From positions 1 through 8,460 of the forward strand of contig JBFWZL010000292.1 of assembly GCA_050185455.1 (NCBI GenBank): 8,460 nucleotides of DNA, written 5' to 3'. The stretch's first letter is position 1; each line of letters begins with the position of its first letter. The notes beneath the pieces are model-generated. The model did not search any database, was not told the origin of the DNA, and saw only the letters and a list, made by a program, of their open reading frames with translations. The DNA comes from SYOC01 sp050185455 (GTDB lineage Bacteria > Desulfobacterota > Binatia > Bin18). A program made the position numbers and the translations under genes. Below are positions 6,120 to 8,460 of this stretch, piece by piece.

Positions 6120-7580
6120 TCACGCCCGTGCCGTCGCCGTCTGGAGCTTACGCACTTGGGTCTCCACGACCGTGCCTTTGAAAAAGTCAGGATTGAGACT
6201 GGCCCACAGCTTGACGGCGTTGCCAAAGGTGAAGGCGTGAAAATCTTCTTCCGACATGCCCTTCTCTTCCACCAGCTCCCACGCTTCTTCTAGCACTTCG
6301 GTCATGTCCGGCACATCAAAGTGGCTGATGTCTGAACTGAGGATCGCACCCAGCTTGGCGCCAAAAGGATTGACTTTGGAGGCAAATGCGTAGTTCAGCG
6401 TCGGATCGTCAGATTCACAGCCGAAGAAGAAGTTCGGGACGAATAGATCGCGCAAATCCTCTTTCTTTTCGATCTTACAGGCGGCAAAGTCGTCGAGTTC
6501 TTCGGGTAAGGCGCTGCCCATCCCACTGATCATCTGCGCTTCAAACTCTGGCCAGCGACTATACATCTTCTCGCCACCGTACTGCTTGATGAGTTCACCC
6601 AGCTTGGCGCGATCGAGATTCGCCGGGTTGAGGTCTTGGATCACATTGCCGTTGCGTTTTTCCCAATGCGAAATGAGATCGGCGAACACACTGCAACCCC
6701 ACGCGACACCGCCCTCGAGAAACGCGAACCGCATACGCGGAAAACGGCGGGTGACGCCGCCGAGGAACAGCGCCTTACACACCGCATTGCCCGCCTCACC
6801 AAAATGACCGATGTGATTGTAGACGAAATTGGTAATCGAATTGCGTAACCCCATATTCTCGGCAGCGGAATGAAACGTTGCGGGATAACCCAATTCCTCG
6901 CACTTGCGCCACACTGGGTCGTAGTCATAGTCACTGTCGAGGCCCAGCACATCTAGCCAATACGCATAACGGCGACTCACGCCTTGTCGTTCCATCACTG
7001 GAATTGAGCGCCGGACCAAACTGCCAAGCGCGACCGCCTTGACCCCCAGGGATTTACAATGCTCCAGTTCGGCGATGGCCTCTTGCGGCGTGTGCATGGG
7101 AATCACCCCGATCGGCGTCACCCGATCGGCATACTCCGCCCAAGTCTCGGCAGCATACTGATTGAACGCTCGGCAACCAGCCTGGCGCAATTCTTCGTCA
7201 CCCAAGTACGGCGCAAACAGTTGCGAGCTGGAAGGATACAAGACAGCGAAATCCAATCCCATGTCTTCGAGCCGATCGTGCATGAGGCGCGGAATGAACG
7301 ACGTGGCGGTGTCGAGCGTATTGGGGGTCGCCAGCGCCCACCAAGGCGGCTGCCCAGCGCGCTGGTCATGCTTCTCTTGTTTGGTCAGTTTCGCAAACGA
7401 GCCTTGCCCCAGCGCCCGGATGCGGGAAGTCCATTTCTCCACGACCTTGGGACCACCTATTTCTCTGAGATAGTCCATGGCCAACGGTTCATATTCCCGC
7501 CAGTGACCGTCGGAGTCGATCACCGGATGACTCAACCGCGCCCGAATTGCCTTCGATTTCGATTTTCCGTTCACTGACAT
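6120..7580 (-). CDS. Large Amidohydro_2 (COG2159) metal-dependent hydrolase
   Basis: This 486-residue member of the same superfamily is about 100 residues longer than its neighbour. VIDSDGHWREYEP (20-32) is the first metal loop (Asp22, Asp24, His26, Glu29). PATFHSAAEN (233-242) provides His237, IGHFGEAG (257-264) His259 and FLEGGVAWG (287-295) Glu289. LSSDISHFD (414-422) holds the catalytic-type Asp417. The extra length is an insertion near residues 40-100 (rich in charged residues and WW) and another near 310-380 between the Glu and Asp loops. AAGGAG lies 8 bases before the ATG at 7580, so the start is firm. It is the first intact gene of the amidohydrolase-amidohydrolase-cupin unit. It is only distantly similar to the next gene, so the two probably act on different substrates or steps. 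The substrate is unknown. Confidence 0.85.
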   Translation of the reverse strand: MSVNGKSKSKAIRARLSHPVIDSDGHWREYEPLAMDYLREIGGPKVVEKWTSRIRALGQGSFAKLTKQEKHDQRAGQPPWWALATPNTLDTATSFIPRLMHDRLEDMGLDFAVLYPSSSQLFAPYLGDEELRQAGCRAFNQYAAETWAEYADRVTPIGVIPMHTPQEAIAELEHCKSLGVKAVALGSLVRRSIPVMERQGVSRRYAYWLDVLGLDSDYDYDPVWRKCEELGYPATFHSAAENMGLRNSITNFVYNHIGHFGEAGNAVCKALFLGGVTRRFPRMRFAFLEGGVAWGCSVFADLISHWEKRNGNVIQDLNPANLDRAKLGELIKQYGGEKMYSRWPEFEAQMISGMGSALPEELDDFAACKIEKKEDLRDLFVPNFFFGCESDDPTLNYAFASKVNPFGAKLGAILSSDISHFDVPDMTEVLEEAWELVEEKGMSEEDFHAFTFGNAVKLWASLNPDFFKGTVVETQVRKLQTATARA

Positions 7581-7923
7581 GTGCGGTTCTCCTTAAGAGG
7601 GTTTCTTAACGTGATACTGCAATCCTCCTCCGTTGCCTAGGAGAGAGAACCCACGTGAGGTCGTCACTCCTTCACCAACGCCATAGTCTCGACCTCGCTG
7701 CTGATCAACTCCCGCACAGTCCCGTCTAGATCTTTGAAGCACCCCACGCCGATCTTCGTGCCTCGTAGTCCGTCAAGTCAAGCCTCTCCTCCAGTCAATC
7801 GAAGCACCCGATCTAAAGATAAGAACATTTCTCATCACCCCCTCTTAGCGTGTGGAGTGTGAGGCAAACAATGAGTTTGGAGGAAGACTGGCGCAAGGTT
7901 GTCCATCGCCCGCGCTTTCTGTG
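7581..7923. other. Intergenic stretch without an intact gene
   Basis: These 343 bases separate the TPR-protein stop from the amidohydrolase operon and should contain that operon's promoter. I see no convincing -35/-10 pair or terminator. The stretch holds the probable gene remnant described separately. It also has a purine-rich GGAGGAG on the minus strand (7792-7786) that looks like an orphan ribosome site just upstream of that remnant. Confidence 0.5.
7664..7777 (-). pseudogene. Probable 3' remnant of a decayed gene, family not recognised
   Basis: On the minus strand, 37 codons between two TGA stops (7780-7778 and 7666-7664) read like the end of a real protein. GTKIGVGCFKDLDG is followed by TVRELISSEVETMALVKE and the stop. 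Third positions are strongly GC-rich and the residues alternate as strands and a helix would. There is no start codon with a ribosome site in frame. A GGAGGAG and a TTG lie just upstream in another frame (reading LTDYEARRS), so a frameshifted, internally deleted gene is plausible. I cannot name the family. Chance remains possible at this length. Confidence 0.35.
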
Positions 7924-8460
7924 TCAGGCCAACTCTTCCAACAGCGCCTTCGCCTCTTGCAGATCTTTCGTAGCAAACCCTTCGGTGAACCAGTGGTAGA
8001 TCTCGAACAGTATTTGGTGAGCTTCGTCAAGCGTAGGACGTGAAGCGTGCTGCGTGGTGCGTACTCCGAGTTCCGCAGCTTGGTGTTGTCGCAGCCGGAC
8101 CAGACTCATCGTCGCGCGTAATTCGAGGGATTTGGCTTGCTGCTGGCGGGCGATGTCAATAGCTCTGAGGAAACACACTTCGGCTTCGGTTTGGGGATCA
8201 GGCGTCAGGGATCGGGGATTGGTAGCTTTGAACATTGAACCGTGAACGTTGAACTTTTGTAGTGTGAGTTCTCCCTTGAGTCGATACAACTCAGCCTCAT
8301 AGAAACGTTCGGCGTTTTTTTCTACCAGTGCGAAGGCCTCGGCGAGCACTGATTCGGCTTCCCGAAGGTGTCCCGCTTTTTTGTACGCCTGGATTAACGG
8401 GGTTAAGTAGTGAGTTAACCCGATTTCCGCCCCAGACGCTCGCCATGCTGCTAGTCCTTG
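7924..8460 (-). CDS. C-terminal TPR region of a cyclase/ATPase-type regulatory protein (partial, 5' end outside window)
   Basis: The minus-strand frame is open from the window edge to TGA at 7926-7924, giving 178 residues. The sequence is the typical tail of large bacterial proteins with an adenylate/guanylate cyclase or winged-helix domain, an AAA-type ATPase and TPRs. Recognisable pieces are GLAAWRASGAEIGLTHYL, ERFYEAELYRLKGEL, CFLRAIDIARQQQAKSLELR and the ending YHWFTEGFATKDLQEAKALL. The TPR helices mediate protein contacts; the signalling domains lie outside the window. Two stretches, KFNVHGSMFKATNPRSLTPD and the segment around GVRTTQHASRPT, are not TPR-like. They are encoded by 7-bp tandem repeats and keep the frame open. 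An internal GTG at 8349 is not a plausible start, because TPR homology continues upstream of it. Confidence 0.8.
   Translation of the reverse strand, partial: QGLAAWRASGAEIGLTHYLTPLIQAYKKAGHLREAESVLAEAFALVEKNAERFYEAELYRLKGELTLQKFNVHGSMFKATNPRSLTPDPQTEAEVCFLRAIDIARQQQAKSLELRATMSLVRLRQHQAAELGVRTTQHASRPTLDEAHQILFEIYHWFTEGFATKDLQEAKALLEELA
8031..8065. repeat. Heptanucleotide tandem repeat, five units, inside the TPR-protein gene
   Basis: On the plus strand there are five consecutive 7-bp units with consensus GCGTGNT; unit starts are 8031, 8038, 8045, 8052 and 8059. GCGT is exact in four units and ACGT in one. On the coding (minus) strand it encodes part of the non-TPR segment GVRTTQHASRPT, between helices of a TPR-like repeat. 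Confidence 0.7.
8193..8255. repeat. Compound heptanucleotide repeat block, 63 bases, inside the TPR-protein gene
   Basis: Two four-unit tracts are separated by exactly 7 bases. The first (8193-8220) has consensus RGGGATC and the second (8228-8255) consensus TTGAACN. The connector GGTAGCT (8221-8227) is also 7 bases long. The total is nine 7-mers, 63 bases, equal to 21 codons, so the block can enter a gene without shifting the frame. It encodes the non-TPR segment ending in TNPRSLTPDP. Confidence 0.75.

Noticed and set aside
7059..7577. 172-codon open frame on the plus strand
   Set aside because: It is antisense to the well-supported large amidohydrolase and shows no domain or ribosome site; treated as a shadow.
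7606..7635. Nine-codon minus-strand leader ORF ending at the amidohydrolase ribosome site
   Set aside because: A TTG just after GGAGGAGG opens a tiny ORF whose TAA abuts the AAGGAG of the next gene. The spacing to TTG is too short, and there is no attenuator-type structure or codon bias to support a leader peptide.

Overview
This is bacterial DNA of fairly high GC, densely coding, with no rRNA, tRNA, transposase, phage or CRISPR sequence that I can see. The gene content is several Amidohydro_2-type TIM-barrel hydrolases, an FMN nitronate monooxygenase-like enzyme, a crotonase, a small cupin dioxygenase, and the tail of a cyclase/ATPase-type TPR protein. That mix recalls uncultured soil or marine lineages with large catabolic genomes (Deltaproteobacteria-like, Tectomicrobia, Binatota). 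The lineage is a guess from gene content; the window holds no phylogenetic marker.

Layout. (1) Positions 1-96, plus strand, hold the last 31 residues of an Amidohydro_2 protein. (2) Positions 230-1690, plus strand, encode a visibly more AT-rich caspase-like peptidase (C14 fold, His81/Cys130 dyad) with an unrecognised C-terminal half. A 78-codon ORF overlaps its stop and ends at 1910. (3) Positions 1911-2118 separate these from the convergent minus-strand genes and hold three hairpins, two of them an inverted pair of a REP/MITE-like palindrome. (4) Positions 2119-4170, minus strand, encode a crotonase-fold protein followed by a nitronate monooxygenase-family protein. (5) Positions 4183-4423 hold a possible promoter/operator and a second copy of the palindromic repeat. 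(6) Positions 4424-7580, minus strand, form a tight operon of two Amidohydro_2 hydrolases and a cupin. (7) Positions 7581-7923 hold no intact gene, only what looks like a 37-codon remnant. (8) Positions 7924-8460, minus strand, are the C-terminal 178 residues of a TPR/ATPase regulator that carries two blocks of 7-bp tandem repeats inside its coding sequence.

How it may fit together. The minus-strand genes from 7580 down to 2119 read as a catabolic module of two transcription units. The cupin has the three-histidine pattern, length and spacing of the acetylacetone (beta-diketone) dioxygenase Dke1. The amidohydrolases are of the type that hydrolyse, hydrate or decarboxylate small carboxylic or ring-cleavage products. 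The crotonase lacks one of the two hydratase glutamates, so it is probably not a plain enoyl-CoA hydratase. The nitronate monooxygenase-like enzyme would be an FMN oxidase. The pathway is an inference and the substrate is unknown. The caspase and its small overlapping partner look like an independent accessory insertion, possibly a cell-suicide or defence effector.
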